The notes under the pieces: model-generated
The model's database searches: none
The model's input: only the letters and a program-made list of their open reading frames with translations
Told to the model about the DNA's origin: nothing
Part shown: in pieces, positions 29,502-37,078 of the stretch
Numbering within the stretch: position 1 is the stretch's first letter
Layout of the letters: every line of letters begins with the position of its first letter
Program-made: the position numbers and the translations under genes
Assembly (NCBI GenBank): GCA_902774845.1
Contig: CACYJU010000002.1
Coordinates: forward strand, 1 to 64,000
DNA: 64,000 bases
Direction of reading: 5' to 3'
Source of the DNA: an uncultured Bacteroidota bacterium
GTDB lineage: Bacteria; Bacteroidota; Bacteroidia; Bacteroidales; P3

Positions 29502-29560
29502 CCATGTTTTTTATATTTTAATACATCTACAACGGGCATAATACAATCATTCAAATGCAA

Positions 29561-29608
29561 ATTATTGTCAATAATTTTCTTTTATTGTCAAAAATTTGTA
29601 TATCTTCG
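29561..29608 (+). promoter_or_regulatory. Candidate operator and promoter of the HTH-McrB gene
   Basis: ATTATTG-T-CAATAAT (29561-29575) is a perfect dyad. The related TTATTGTCAAAAATTT (29582-29597) repeats TTATTGTCAA exactly 20 bases downstream, two helical turns away. Both precede a -7-like TATCTTCG (29601-29608), which ends 11 bases before the ATG. Sites so close to the promoter suggest repression, perhaps by the encoded HTH domain itself (inference). Confidence 0.55.
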
Positions 29609-29619
29609 CAATTTAAAAA

Positions 29620-30879
29620 ATGAATGACATGGAAAATACGGAAACAAAACAGAAGGAACGGTTGCAGCGGCTGGTGTCGAAGTATGGCATGACACTTAGG
29701 GAATTGGCGCGGCTGGCACAGATGAGCGAGGCTACGCTGTACCATATCACCGACGAATCACGCCCCCTAACGCCACGCACAGCATCGAAGATATGCTACT
29801 ATATGGGGAGAGAGAAAGGGGTGGCGGTGAACGACCAATGGCTGCTGACGGGCAAGGGAGAGATGTTAGTTGAGCAAAAGGAAACCACTACACATGTGAA
29901 CGAGGCGAAACCCTCTGAAAAATCTGTAAAAAATGGCACAAACGGGAGGAAAAACCGCAAAAATGACTCATCTTATTCTGAAAAACGAAGAATAGAGGAC
30001 TATATTTATCTTCTAACAATTAATCGTAATCTTATTCTCACGGGTGCCCCCGGAACTGGTAAAACTTATTTGGCCCAACGAATTGCCAAGGAAATGGGAG
30101 CTATAACGAATTTCGTACAGTTCCATCCCTCATACGATTACACAGATTTCGTCGAAGGGCTAAGACCATTTGACAAGGGCGACGGACAGATGGGTTTCGA
30201 AAGACGTGATGGTGTGTTCAAGGAATTCTGTAAATTGGCAGTAAAAAATATCGAGGGAGATTCCTCGGGGGAAGTTAGGAAACAACCATTTGTTTTTATT
30301 ATTGATGAGATAAACCGAGGTGAAACGTCGAAGATTTTTGGAGAACTATTTTATGCTATTGATCCCGGTTATAGGGGTAAAAAAGACTATCTTGTTCAGA
30401 CACAGTATCAGAATCTCGTTCCTGATACTGATGTGTTTGCGAAAGGATTCTATGTACCCGAGAATGTATACATCCTCGCTACAATGAACGACATTGACCG
30501 TTCTGTAGAGAGTATGGACTTTGCTATGCGCAGACGATTTACATGGGAAGATGTCACCCCGGCAGATACAGAATCGATGCTTAACACGCTGTCATGTGCG
30601 GAAGATGCGAAGGATACAATGGAACGATTAAACAATGCAATTGCTGAAACTGATGGCTTAGGTGCGGCATATATGATAGGACCATCGTATTTCCTGAAAC
30701 TTGGTGAGAATGGTGGTGATTTCGACAAACTATGGAGGATGAACATCGAGCCTTTGTTGAAGGAATATCTGCGTGGATTTCGCAAACCAGCAGAAATTCT
30801 TGATAGGTTCAACAAGGCATACCTTGGAAAGGGTAATGAACCGGTAACGGACAAGGCCGAGTTGATAGATGAGAATTAA
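29620..30879 (+). CDS. mcrB: McrB-like AAA+ ATPase with N-terminal repressor-type HTH domain
   Basis: McrB-type NTPases drive the McrC nuclease in type IV restriction of modified DNA. The 419-residue product has Walker A GAPGTGKT (142-149), Walker B FIIDEINRG (about 226-234) and the McrB signature ATMNDIDRSVESMDFAMRRRF (from about 287). Residues 1-95 are not the usual DUF3578 or modified-base reader. They resemble an XRE/CI-type helix-turn-helix (LRELARLAQMSEATLYHIT), followed by a segment ending NDQWLLTGKGEML, as found in phage-repressor N-termini of Bacteroidota. A charged linker (about 95-125) joins the two. It overlaps the mcrC-like gene by 11 bases. The HTH could recognise DNA for restriction, autoregulate, or both. 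The AAA assignment is firm; the role of the HTH is open. Confidence 0.85.
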   Translation: MNDMENTETKQKERLQRLVSKYGMTLRELARLAQMSEATLYHITDESRPLTPRTASKICYYMGREKGVAVNDQWLLTGKGEMLVEQKETTTHVNEAKPSEKSVKNGTNGRKNRKNDSSYSEKRRIEDYIYLLTINRNLILTGAPGTGKTYLAQRIAKEMGAITNFVQFHPSYDYTDFVEGLRPFDKGDGQMGFERRDGVFKEFCKLAVKNIEGDSSGEVRKQPFVFIIDEINRGETSKIFGELFYAIDPGYRGKKDYLVQTQYQNLVPDTDVFAKGFYVPENVYILATMNDIDRSVESMDFAMRRRFTWEDVTPADTESMLNTLSCAEDAKDTMERLNNAIAETDGLGAAYMIGPSYFLKLGENGGDFDKLWRMNIEPLLKEYLRGFRKPAEILDRFNKAYLGKGNEPVTDKAELIDEN

Positions 30880-32191
30880 TCTGACAGATAACAATATTGG
30901 ACAGAGAGATTCTGGGACATTCTTGAGAAAGGATGTTGCGGGGCTATTCCCTATCGCTGATAAGACGGTTGCACAGCTATGTAGAGAGAATGAGAACTTG
31001 CTCATTTTCCCCTATAGTATCGAATCGTCAGACGACAGAGTTGGCGATTCATCTGTTATGAGTATATTGAATACCAGTGACCCAGAGAAAGTACGTATTA
31101 CGACAGGCAATGTAATGGGGTTCATCGGGGTTGACGATCTTCAGATAAAAATCCAGTCAAGGTTTGATGTCGGACGCGACGACTACTTATTGCACTATAT
31201 GCTTCAGAAGGTATTGTCGTTTAACCTCTTTGACCTTAGTCACAATAACGAGCAAGAGGATGTCTTTGACTTTATTATGTTCATGTTCCCGTATTTCCTA
31301 AAAGCAGCCCTTCGTCAAGGCATCTATAGAGAATATCAGAATATCGGTCATAATGATTCAAACATCAAGGGAACAATTGACTTTGGCAAACACATTGCAA
31401 AGAATGTACCATTCATTGGAAATATAGCCTACATAACTCGTGAGTATAGCTACGACAACAATTTGACGGAGTTAATTCGGCATACCATCGAGTTTATGAA
31501 AACTAAAAAGTATGGCCAATCTGTCTTAAATGTTGACCGTGAAACCATCGAGAATGTAAAGTCCATTGTAGAGCATACTCCCTTATATAGGAAGAACGAT
31601 AGGAATAGTATTATCAGCAAGAACTTACGTGTCAAATCACATCCTTACTATACAGGGTATCGTCCTTTGCAAACACTATGCCTACAGATTCTCCGGATGG
31701 ATGAAGTGAAATATGGAGAAAGTAGTGATGGAATATGTGGTATCCTTTTCGATGGAGCCTGGCTATGGGAGGAGTATGTAAACACCATATTGCGTAAGGT
31801 TGGATTCGTTCATCCCCAAAATAAGCTACATAAAGGTGGTATCTATCTTTTTGATGACCACACTGGTATTCGTTATCCTGATTTCTATAATAATAGTCTG
31901 GTGCTTGATGCAAAATATAAACGTATCGGGAGTTACAAAAATGTGTCACAAGTTGACAACAATGATATACATCAGATTATGGCGTATATGAAAAGACTTC
32001 ACGTGGATGGCGGGTTCATTGCTCCTTTGGAAAACAAACAATCAAAAGTTCCCCAGGTTCCATTAGCAGAAAGTACCGATACCATATCAATATTTGGCAT
32101 AGAAATAAATAAAACAGCATCTTCATACGTTGAATTCTGTGAGAAAATGAAAGAGGCGGAAATATCATTTATAGAATCATTGAGTATTTAA
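30869..32191 (+). CDS. mcrC: McrC-like PD-(D/E)xK nuclease
   Basis: McrC is the endonuclease partner that activates McrB NTP hydrolysis. The 440-residue protein has the family layout: an N-terminal beta-rich region, a central helical part (about 95-230) and a C-terminal nuclease core with PD338, D347-A-K349 (YPDFYNNSLVLDAK) and a following helix with HQIMAYM. The start at 30869 lies inside the end of mcrB, so translation is coupled. The next gene is 214 bases away with no strong terminator seen. The length is somewhat above E. coli McrC. Confidence 0.88.
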   Translation: MRINLTDNNIGQRDSGTFLRKDVAGLFPIADKTVAQLCRENENLLIFPYSIESSDDRVGDSSVMSILNTSDPEKVRITTGNVMGFIGVDDLQIKIQSRFDVGRDDYLLHYMLQKVLSFNLFDLSHNNEQEDVFDFIMFMFPYFLKAALRQGIYREYQNIGHNDSNIKGTIDFGKHIAKNVPFIGNIAYITREYSYDNNLTELIRHTIEFMKTKKYGQSVLNVDRETIENVKSIVEHTPLYRKNDRNSIISKNLRVKSHPYYTGYRPLQTLCLQILRMDEVKYGESSDGICGILFDGAWLWEEYVNTILRKVGFVHPQNKLHKGGIYLFDDHTGIRYPDFYNNSLVLDAKYKRIGSYKNVSQVDNNDIHQIMAYMKRLHVDGGFIAPLENKQSKVPQVPLAESTDTISIFGIEINKTASSYVEFCEKMKEAEISFIESLSI

Positions 32192-32405
32192 ACAATGTAA
32201 ACACCAGATCTGCAAGATATCCTAAATTTTGTTCAATTTTTAATTTAATAAGCGACTCCTAATGTTATCCTGATCTTTGGTGCACTCCATATAACTTTAT
32301 CATGGGAATAAATTTTGTGATTGAAACCTAAATAGACTAATTGATAATATTTATAAAGAAGAGATCGTAAGGTGTGATACAAAGTAACTATAAAAACACA
32401 AAAAC

Positions 32406-33476
32406 ATGTCAGAAGATGAAATAGCACAAAAAGCGTGGGAACAATTCAATAAAGACCACGATGCTGATGCATTTTTCAATAATGTATCTTCTGTTCCGTA
32501 TGCTTTTGGATTTAGACTACCATATTACAAAGCACTTGTACTCCACCGAATAAAAAAAGATAGAGAAGCGGCAGAACAAATAAAAATAGCCATTCTTCAT
32601 TTTGAAGGAATCTTGCGGAACAATAGATGTAATGAGAATTGTAGTGCAAAATGTGGCAACAGCTTATATCGTTTAGGCTATATCATCAATTATAATATTG
32701 GAAATATTGAACGAACAAAACTCTATAGTATTAAAGGAAGTCAATATGATCCGTTGAAATCTGATTATGATAGTTGCAACGCTGTTGATTTATACTCCTT
32801 TCGTAGATATAACCAGTATTCTGTTCAAGACTTAATTAATAATGAAATCACCGTCGTTTGCCCATCAGAAATGAACGACCCTTTTGACTCAATATATAAC
32901 CTGTACAGAGACTTCGATAATTTAACCAACATATGTCTAGACAAAGAGGATATTCCAGGTTATCATGATATGTTTAACTATTATAGAGTTCGTTCTTTTG
33001 TGAAAGGCAATCCCCCCAAAAACATTCAAAATATCCTGATGTGGTCGCATTATACTGATGGACATAAGGGATTCTGTATAAAATATCATCTATCCAAACA
33101 CTTTATCAATAATCCAACAGAGAATGGTCATTTGTGCCTAAAGAGCATCCGATACACAAACAAACCAATTGTTGCAAAATGCAGCACTATTGATGACGAT
33201 ACCGCTTTCGCAACAAAAGACATCCGTTGGAAATATGAGCACGAAGCACGATTAATCAGCTATGATGTTTCTACCGAATCTTCATTTCTAGCACACCCTT
33301 TAGATAATGCTTCTTCAATAAAAGCAATCTATTTTGGATACAAATGCGGAACAAAAGAAAAAGAAACAATCTATAACATCGTTAAAAGACAATACCCCCA
33401 ATGTCTTTTTAAACAAATGACCATCGACACATCAACAAACATCTATGAACTAATTGAATTACCTTATAATAACTAG
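32406..33476 (+). CDS. DUF2971 domain protein
   Basis: The 356-residue protein has the DUF2971 pattern: FRRYNQYSVQDLINNEIT, PSEMNDPFDS, MWSHYTDGHKGFCIKY and WKYEHEARLISY (about 130-330). The first 110 residues look helical, TPR-like, with a CNENCSAKC cluster near 78-86. There is no signal peptide. Family members recur beside restriction and abortive-infection genes as I recall, but their activity is not established. The local DNA is AT-rich and the gene sits after mcrBC, so a defence role is a reasonable inference only. Confidence 0.75.
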   Translation: MSEDEIAQKAWEQFNKDHDADAFFNNVSSVPYAFGFRLPYYKALVLHRIKKDREAAEQIKIAILHFEGILRNNRCNENCSAKCGNSLYRLGYIINYNIGNIERTKLYSIKGSQYDPLKSDYDSCNAVDLYSFRRYNQYSVQDLINNEITVVCPSEMNDPFDSIYNLYRDFDNLTNICLDKEDIPGYHDMFNYYRVRSFVKGNPPKNIQNILMWSHYTDGHKGFCIKYHLSKHFINNPTENGHLCLKSIRYTNKPIVAKCSTIDDDTAFATKDIRWKYEHEARLISYDVSTESSFLAHPLDNASSIKAIYFGYKCGTKEKETIYNIVKRQYPQCLFKQMTIDTSTNIYELIELPYNN

Positions 33477-33500
33477 CAATAAGATTTTTCTAGCATGCAA

Positions 33501-33558
33501 ACAATTCATGCTGCAAATGCACAATATGAAAGACCAGAATATAAAATGGGAGAAACCG
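33501..33558 (+). pseudogene. Eroded duplicate of the 5' end of the neighbouring ATPase gene
   Basis: Bases 33501-33542 match 33645-33686 at about three of four positions, with a 16-base identity TGAAAGACCAGAATAT. The remnant reads FMLQMHNMKDQNI and reaches a stop within seven codons, against YMQQLHSLKDQNI in the intact gene. This suggests a tandem duplication or a lost second ATPase gene of the same family. Confidence 0.6.
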
Positions 33559-33615
33559 GAATAAACTGGATATGAGCAACAAGAAATCTATACGATAAGT
33601 TCAAAAAGGAATAAA

Positions 33616-34845
33616 ATGCAACAACAAGACCTAATATACCGTAAGCAATACATGCAGCAACTGCATAGCCTGAAAGACCAGAATATTATCAAGGTGATTT
33701 CGGGAGTGCGGCGCTGCGGGAAGTCGACATTGCTGATGATGTTTGCCGATGAACTGAATAGAAACGGTGTACAGAAGGAACAGATTCAATTCTATAACTT
33801 TGAGGATCTTGACACGTTGGCCATTGGCGACATCTACCAGCTCCACGCCCATATCAAGAATCTTCTGGTCGAAACCAGACCAAACTATATCTTCTTGGAT
33901 GAGGTTCAGAACATCAAAGAGTTTCAACGGCTTGTCGACAGTCTCTATATCAAGCCCAATGTCGACATATACATCACTGGCTCCAATGCCTACATGCTCT
34001 CCGGTGAGTTGGCTACATTGCTGACTGGACGTTATGTGGAAATCAATCTTCTGCCACTACAATTTGCTGAATACAACTATTTTATACATGCAAAATCGCC
34101 AAACTTGTCAAATGACGAAACTTTGGCGAATTTCATACATTACGGCGGTGTACCTGAATATATTAAGCAACTACAGATTGGAGAAAGGCAGGCTGACCTG
34201 TTTGCTGACAGCATTTTGAAAACCATTGTAGAGAAAGACATTTTTCAACGACTGAATATAACTAATAAACACGACTTCAACAAAATACTTGATTTCATCT
34301 TCGACTCGGTGGGTTCATACGTTTCGCCACGCTCCATTTCTGACACCCTGCGTTCCAACGGAACTGTGATTGACAAGCAAACTGTTGCCAAGTATTTGGA
34401 TGCCATGTGCGATGCCTATTTGATTTACAAAGTGCCACGTTATGAGATACAAGGGAAAGGATTGCTCCAGACGCTAAACAAATACTACGTTGTTGACCCC
34501 TGTTTCGCCAAAGTCAGACTGAAAAAGAAAGTGCTGAAAGACCGTTCGCACTGGCTCGAAAATATGGTTTACCTTGAACTTGTCCGACGCAACAAGGATG
34601 TGTTCATCGGCAAGCGCAACAATCTTGAAGTTGACTTTGTTGTCACTGACAACGATGGCTATACATCCTATTATCAAGTGGCTTGGACAACGGAGAATCC
34701 GGAGACATTGGAGCGGGAACTTGCCTCGCTTAGAGCCATCAAAGACTCCAATCCCAAATACCTGTTGACAACAGACAATGACTTTAACCCCGTCTATGAC
34801 GGAATCAGAAAACTGAACGTAATTGACTGGATGTTGCAACCATAA
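33616..34845 (+). CDS. AAA ATPase with DUF4143 domain
   Basis: The 409-residue protein belongs to the AAA_14/DUF4143 family. Walker A is GVRRCGKST (30-38), Walker B is YIFLDEVQN (about 91-99) and sensor 1 lies in YITGSNAYML. The C-terminal part has the DUF4143 pattern YVVDPCF, then HWLENMVYLELVRR and LEVDFVV, which is nuclease-like in layout (E...D...). Proteins of this type are numerous in Bacteroidota and of unknown function. It follows a truncated duplicate of its own start. Confidence 0.88.
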   Translation: MQQQDLIYRKQYMQQLHSLKDQNIIKVISGVRRCGKSTLLMMFADELNRNGVQKEQIQFYNFEDLDTLAIGDIYQLHAHIKNLLVETRPNYIFLDEVQNIKEFQRLVDSLYIKPNVDIYITGSNAYMLSGELATLLTGRYVEINLLPLQFAEYNYFIHAKSPNLSNDETLANFIHYGGVPEYIKQLQIGERQADLFADSILKTIVEKDIFQRLNITNKHDFNKILDFIFDSVGSYVSPRSISDTLRSNGTVIDKQTVAKYLDAMCDAYLIYKVPRYEIQGKGLLQTLNKYYVVDPCFAKVRLKKKVLKDRSHWLENMVYLELVRRNKDVFIGKRNNLEVDFVVTDNDGYTSYYQVAWTTENPETLERELASLRAIKDSNPKYLLTTDNDFNPVYDGIRKLNVIDWMLQP

Positions 34846-34924
34846 GTCAATCGAACTACAAGATTTAAACGTGTTCTCGTAAACTTATGTAAATATTACG
34901 GAAGAAATATTTTTCGTAAAAATC

Positions 34925-34955
34925 TTGCAAAGTCATAAAATAGTTCGTACCTTTG
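34925..34955 (+). promoter_or_regulatory. Promoter before the structured leader
   Basis: TTG at 34925-34927 and TACCTTTG at 34948-34955 are 20 bases apart, a good Bacteroidota promoter. It gives a leader of about 180 bases before the next start codon. Confidence 0.75.
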
Positions 34956-34965
34956 CAATGTTCTT

Positions 34966-35118
34966 TGATAACTAAAATTATCACTATTGAAAGTATATTA
35001 AGACCGGGCAATCCCATGGCAGTGTGCAATGGCCTAAAACCGCAGTTCTGGCCGTTGTGTATCATCCAAAAACATTGAGCTCGGATTCAGGGGCACTCCC
35101 CTGACTCCGTTGGAATGT
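34966..35118 (+). promoter_or_regulatory. Structured 5' leader with three hairpins
   Basis: Hairpin 1 is TGATAA-n6-TTATCA (34966-34983). Hairpin 2 is CAATGGCC (35027-35034) with GGCCGTTG (35050-35057), with one T-G pair. Hairpin 3 is a 47-nt imperfect stem, ACATT...CGGA..CAGGGG-CACT-CCCCTG..TCCG...AATGT (35072-35118), ending 22 bases before the start codon. It matches no riboswitch I know. It could be a cis-regulatory leader or a separate small RNA. Confidence 0.55.
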
Positions 35119-35140
35119 CTAATCTTAAATATACAAAACC

Positions 35141-35788
35141 ATGAAAACATTATCGTCTCCGGGATTTGATCCCTCCGTAAAGCCTCAGCCTTTGGCTCAG
35201 GCTCCAAACGATCTCATTACTATCAGAGTTTCGCCACCCGAAACCGACGACCCGTTTACCATCGTGTACGATCGCGGCATGATACGGGTTCTTAAGGATT
35301 CCTCTCCCGCAAATCCTATGAACCCTGCTCCAAGACCGACTATCTCTGCCTCCTGTTTCGATGACAATTCCGATTTTCCCAACCCTAACGATGTCGCAAA
35401 AGAACTGAAAGAGTTGCTGACGGGCGACTGGTTCTATGAAGTATGTTCCAATCCTGAACACTACAATAAGGATTGGATAGAATTGTTTGTCGACAAAATG
35501 ATGGCCTCCACTTACGGCAAAGATATCGTCAGAGAGTGGGCGATAAAGAAAAAACGCCTCATCATTAGGGGCAACATCGTTGGTATGCTCGTGGCTGCCG
35601 GTGTCCTCGAAGGCAGCTATCTTGCCGTCGCCAAAGCCTACCTCACCCCCAGCCTCGGTAACAGTTTTCGCGACAAAGAGTCCAATAAGAAAAAAATAAA
35701 GACTTTTGCTAAATATGCAGGCCGCGGAAAGGATCAGGGTTACTATGGTTGGGTACTTAATTATGTGAACACCGAGAAGGCAATTTGA
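35141..35788 (+). CDS. Protein of unknown function
   Basis: I do not recognise this 215-residue protein. The N-terminal 80 residues are rich in Pro, Ser and Asp and probably disordered. The C-terminal part (about 85-215) looks helical and begins DVAKELKELLTGDWFYEVCSNPEH. It contains a basic patch, REWAIKKKRLIIRGNIVGML, and ends in KYAGRGKDQGYYGWVLNYV. No signal peptide or membrane helix is evident. It has its own promoter, a structured leader and a strong terminator at 35826. It lies in the accessory island between mcrBC and the second DUF6266 gene. Confidence 0.75.
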   Translation: MKTLSSPGFDPSVKPQPLAQAPNDLITIRVSPPETDDPFTIVYDRGMIRVLKDSSPANPMNPAPRPTISASCFDDNSDFPNPNDVAKELKELLTGDWFYEVCSNPEHYNKDWIELFVDKMMASTYGKDIVREWAIKKKRLIIRGNIVGMLVAAGVLEGSYLAVAKAYLTPSLGNSFRDKESNKKKIKTFAKYAGRGKDQGYYGWVLNYVNTEKAI

Positions 35789-35825
35789 TCCCTCATCGGC
35801 CTCCTTTGATTCGATTCTCCATTCG

Positions 35826-35862
35826 ATTGACCATTCCCAAAAAAGAATGGTCAATTTTTTTT
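35826..35862 (+). terminator. Terminator of the unknown gene
   Basis: ATTGACCATTC (35826-35836) pairs perfectly with GAATGGTCAAT (35845-35855) around an 8-base loop. A run of eight T overlaps its end. Confidence 0.92.
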
Positions 35863-35926
35863 CATTTTCCCATCTTTCTCCCATCCGCATTTTTAATTTT
35901 TCGATTATTCGATTGAAAAAAAATGT

Positions 35927-35958
35927 TTTGGTGGTCGAAAAATATACACCGAGATTTG
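35927..35958 (+). promoter_or_regulatory. Promoter of the second DUF6266 gene
   Basis: TTTG (35927-35930) and GAGATTTG (35951-35958) are 20 bases apart. The -7 box lacks the initial T of TAnnTTTG but keeps ATTTG. The position gives a leader of about 145 bases. Confidence 0.55.
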
Positions 35959-36109
35959 CATCATGAAACGACGGGGTAAAACCCAAGTTCCTTGTGAGGC
36001 CCACAACCAAAAGACCGTCCGGCGAACTTCTATACCGGTTCCTATCTTCACCGTAAGTCTCAATAGCGGGCCGAACAAAAACAAAGTAATAACTAAAAAA
36101 CACAGTGCT

Positions 36110-36847
36110 ATGAAACTAACTGACAACCCCTTGACCTCTTTATGGTCTGGAAAACTCAAAGGTTTTCTATTCAAAGTTGTCGATGGCAAGCAGGTGATCA
36201 CCAGCATTCCCCATCGCAAAAAGACCGGCATTACTGAAAAGCAAGTCGAAGGACGCTCAATCTTCAAGCTATCCTCGCAATATGTTGCGGTATGGCTTCC
36301 TATGCTGCGTCTCAACTTGGTTATGCGCTTTCCCGACAAAAAGAAAGCTCAGAGCTTTGCCATCAGTGTCGCCTATGGTGTCGCTCGCATCGAGAACCAC
36401 GCCGCCGTCATCTACCTCGAAGACTTCGAGCGTGCCATCAACAACCAGTCCCACCAGAATCCTTCTGTCGATCTGCTCATCCACTTCAACGCGGCCAACC
36501 AGGACATCATCGCTCCTGATGGTCACGTGGTGACTTACCAGGTCGTTGCTTTCGATAGCGACAGCAATCCTATCGGATTCAACACCGTTACCTATGTCTC
36601 CGATGGCACCGCCAAGCTTATTGACCTCCCCGCCATTAAGGGTGATGCTGTCCGCTACGACATCATGGCTTTCAACACCGCCATCGGCCAGAACACCTCC
36701 TTCGACGGCCCCATCGGCAATATCTCCGGCAATGACCCCGATGAGGTCATCTCCGCTCAGACCTATTCCGTCCTCGTCGTCGCTCTCGAGAAGGCCAAGG
36801 GTACCATCTATGGCATCCAGTCCGGCTCCTTCCTCGTGACGCCCTAA
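36110..36847 (+). CDS. DUF6266-like protein, second copy
   Basis: The 245-residue product begins MKLTDNPLTSLWSGKLKGFLF, aligning with NPLTSLFSGTVGSLVF of the protein at 28633. The start at 36110 is chosen because the open frame upstream (from 35963) begins at the predicted transcription start and encodes unrelated basic sequence. The C-terminal half is rich in acidic and beta-forming segments (VTYQVVAFDSDSNPIGFNTV). No signal peptide is seen. The function is unknown. A strong terminator lies 70 bases after the stop. Confidence 0.65.
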   Translation: MKLTDNPLTSLWSGKLKGFLFKVVDGKQVITSIPHRKKTGITEKQVEGRSIFKLSSQYVAVWLPMLRLNLVMRFPDKKKAQSFAISVAYGVARIENHAAVIYLEDFERAINNQSHQNPSVDLLIHFNAANQDIIAPDGHVVTYQVVAFDSDSNPIGFNTVTYVSDGTAKLIDLPAIKGDAVRYDIMAFNTAIGQNTSFDGPIGNISGNDPDEVISAQTYSVLVVALEKAKGTIYGIQSGSFLVTP

Positions 36848-36916
36848 CCTCCCCCTGCGGTCAGTTGCAAGGAACCGGGGCCGACCGCATATTTATCCAA
36901 TCCCACCCTCTAAACT

Positions 36917-36947
36917 AAAAGAGCGACCGAACAGGTCGCTCTTTTTT
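36917..36947 (+). terminator. Terminator after the second DUF6266 gene
   Basis: AAAAGAGCGACC (36917-36928) pairs with GGTCGCTCTTTT (36934-36945) around a 5-base loop with a T run. Another long-looped hairpin (TGCGGTC 36856-36862 with GACCGCA 36883-36889) lies upstream. Confidence 0.92.
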
Positions 36948-37028
36948 GCATAAACAATCATTGTATTCGCAATGAAAAATCTAATCTCCTACGCGGAGGA
37001 CGCTTCCATTTTATTTATAAAAAGTTAG

Positions 37029-37036
37029 TATCTTTG
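37029..37036 (+). promoter_or_regulatory. -7 box of ribBA
   Basis: TATCTTTG, a full match to the -7 consensus, lies 43 bases before the ATG. No clear -33 TTG is present. The short leader leaves no room for an FMN riboswitch. Confidence 0.7.
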
Positions 37037-37078
37037 CGGTCTGCCCCGTGGTGGGGTATCATATAGAAACGATATACT

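Noticed and set aside
35963..36109. An N-terminal extension of the second DUF6266 protein
   Set aside because: It would begin at or before the predicted transcription start and has no counterpart in the paralogue, whose NPLTSL motif is near its own Met.
28633..36947. An integrative element with integrase and att sites around the island
   Set aside because: No integrase, transposase or tRNA-linked direct repeats were found at the borders. The only shared flank is the DUF6266-type gene.
36848..37078. An FMN riboswitch before ribBA
   Set aside because: The -7 box leaves a leader of under 45 bases, and the conserved RFN sequence blocks are absent.
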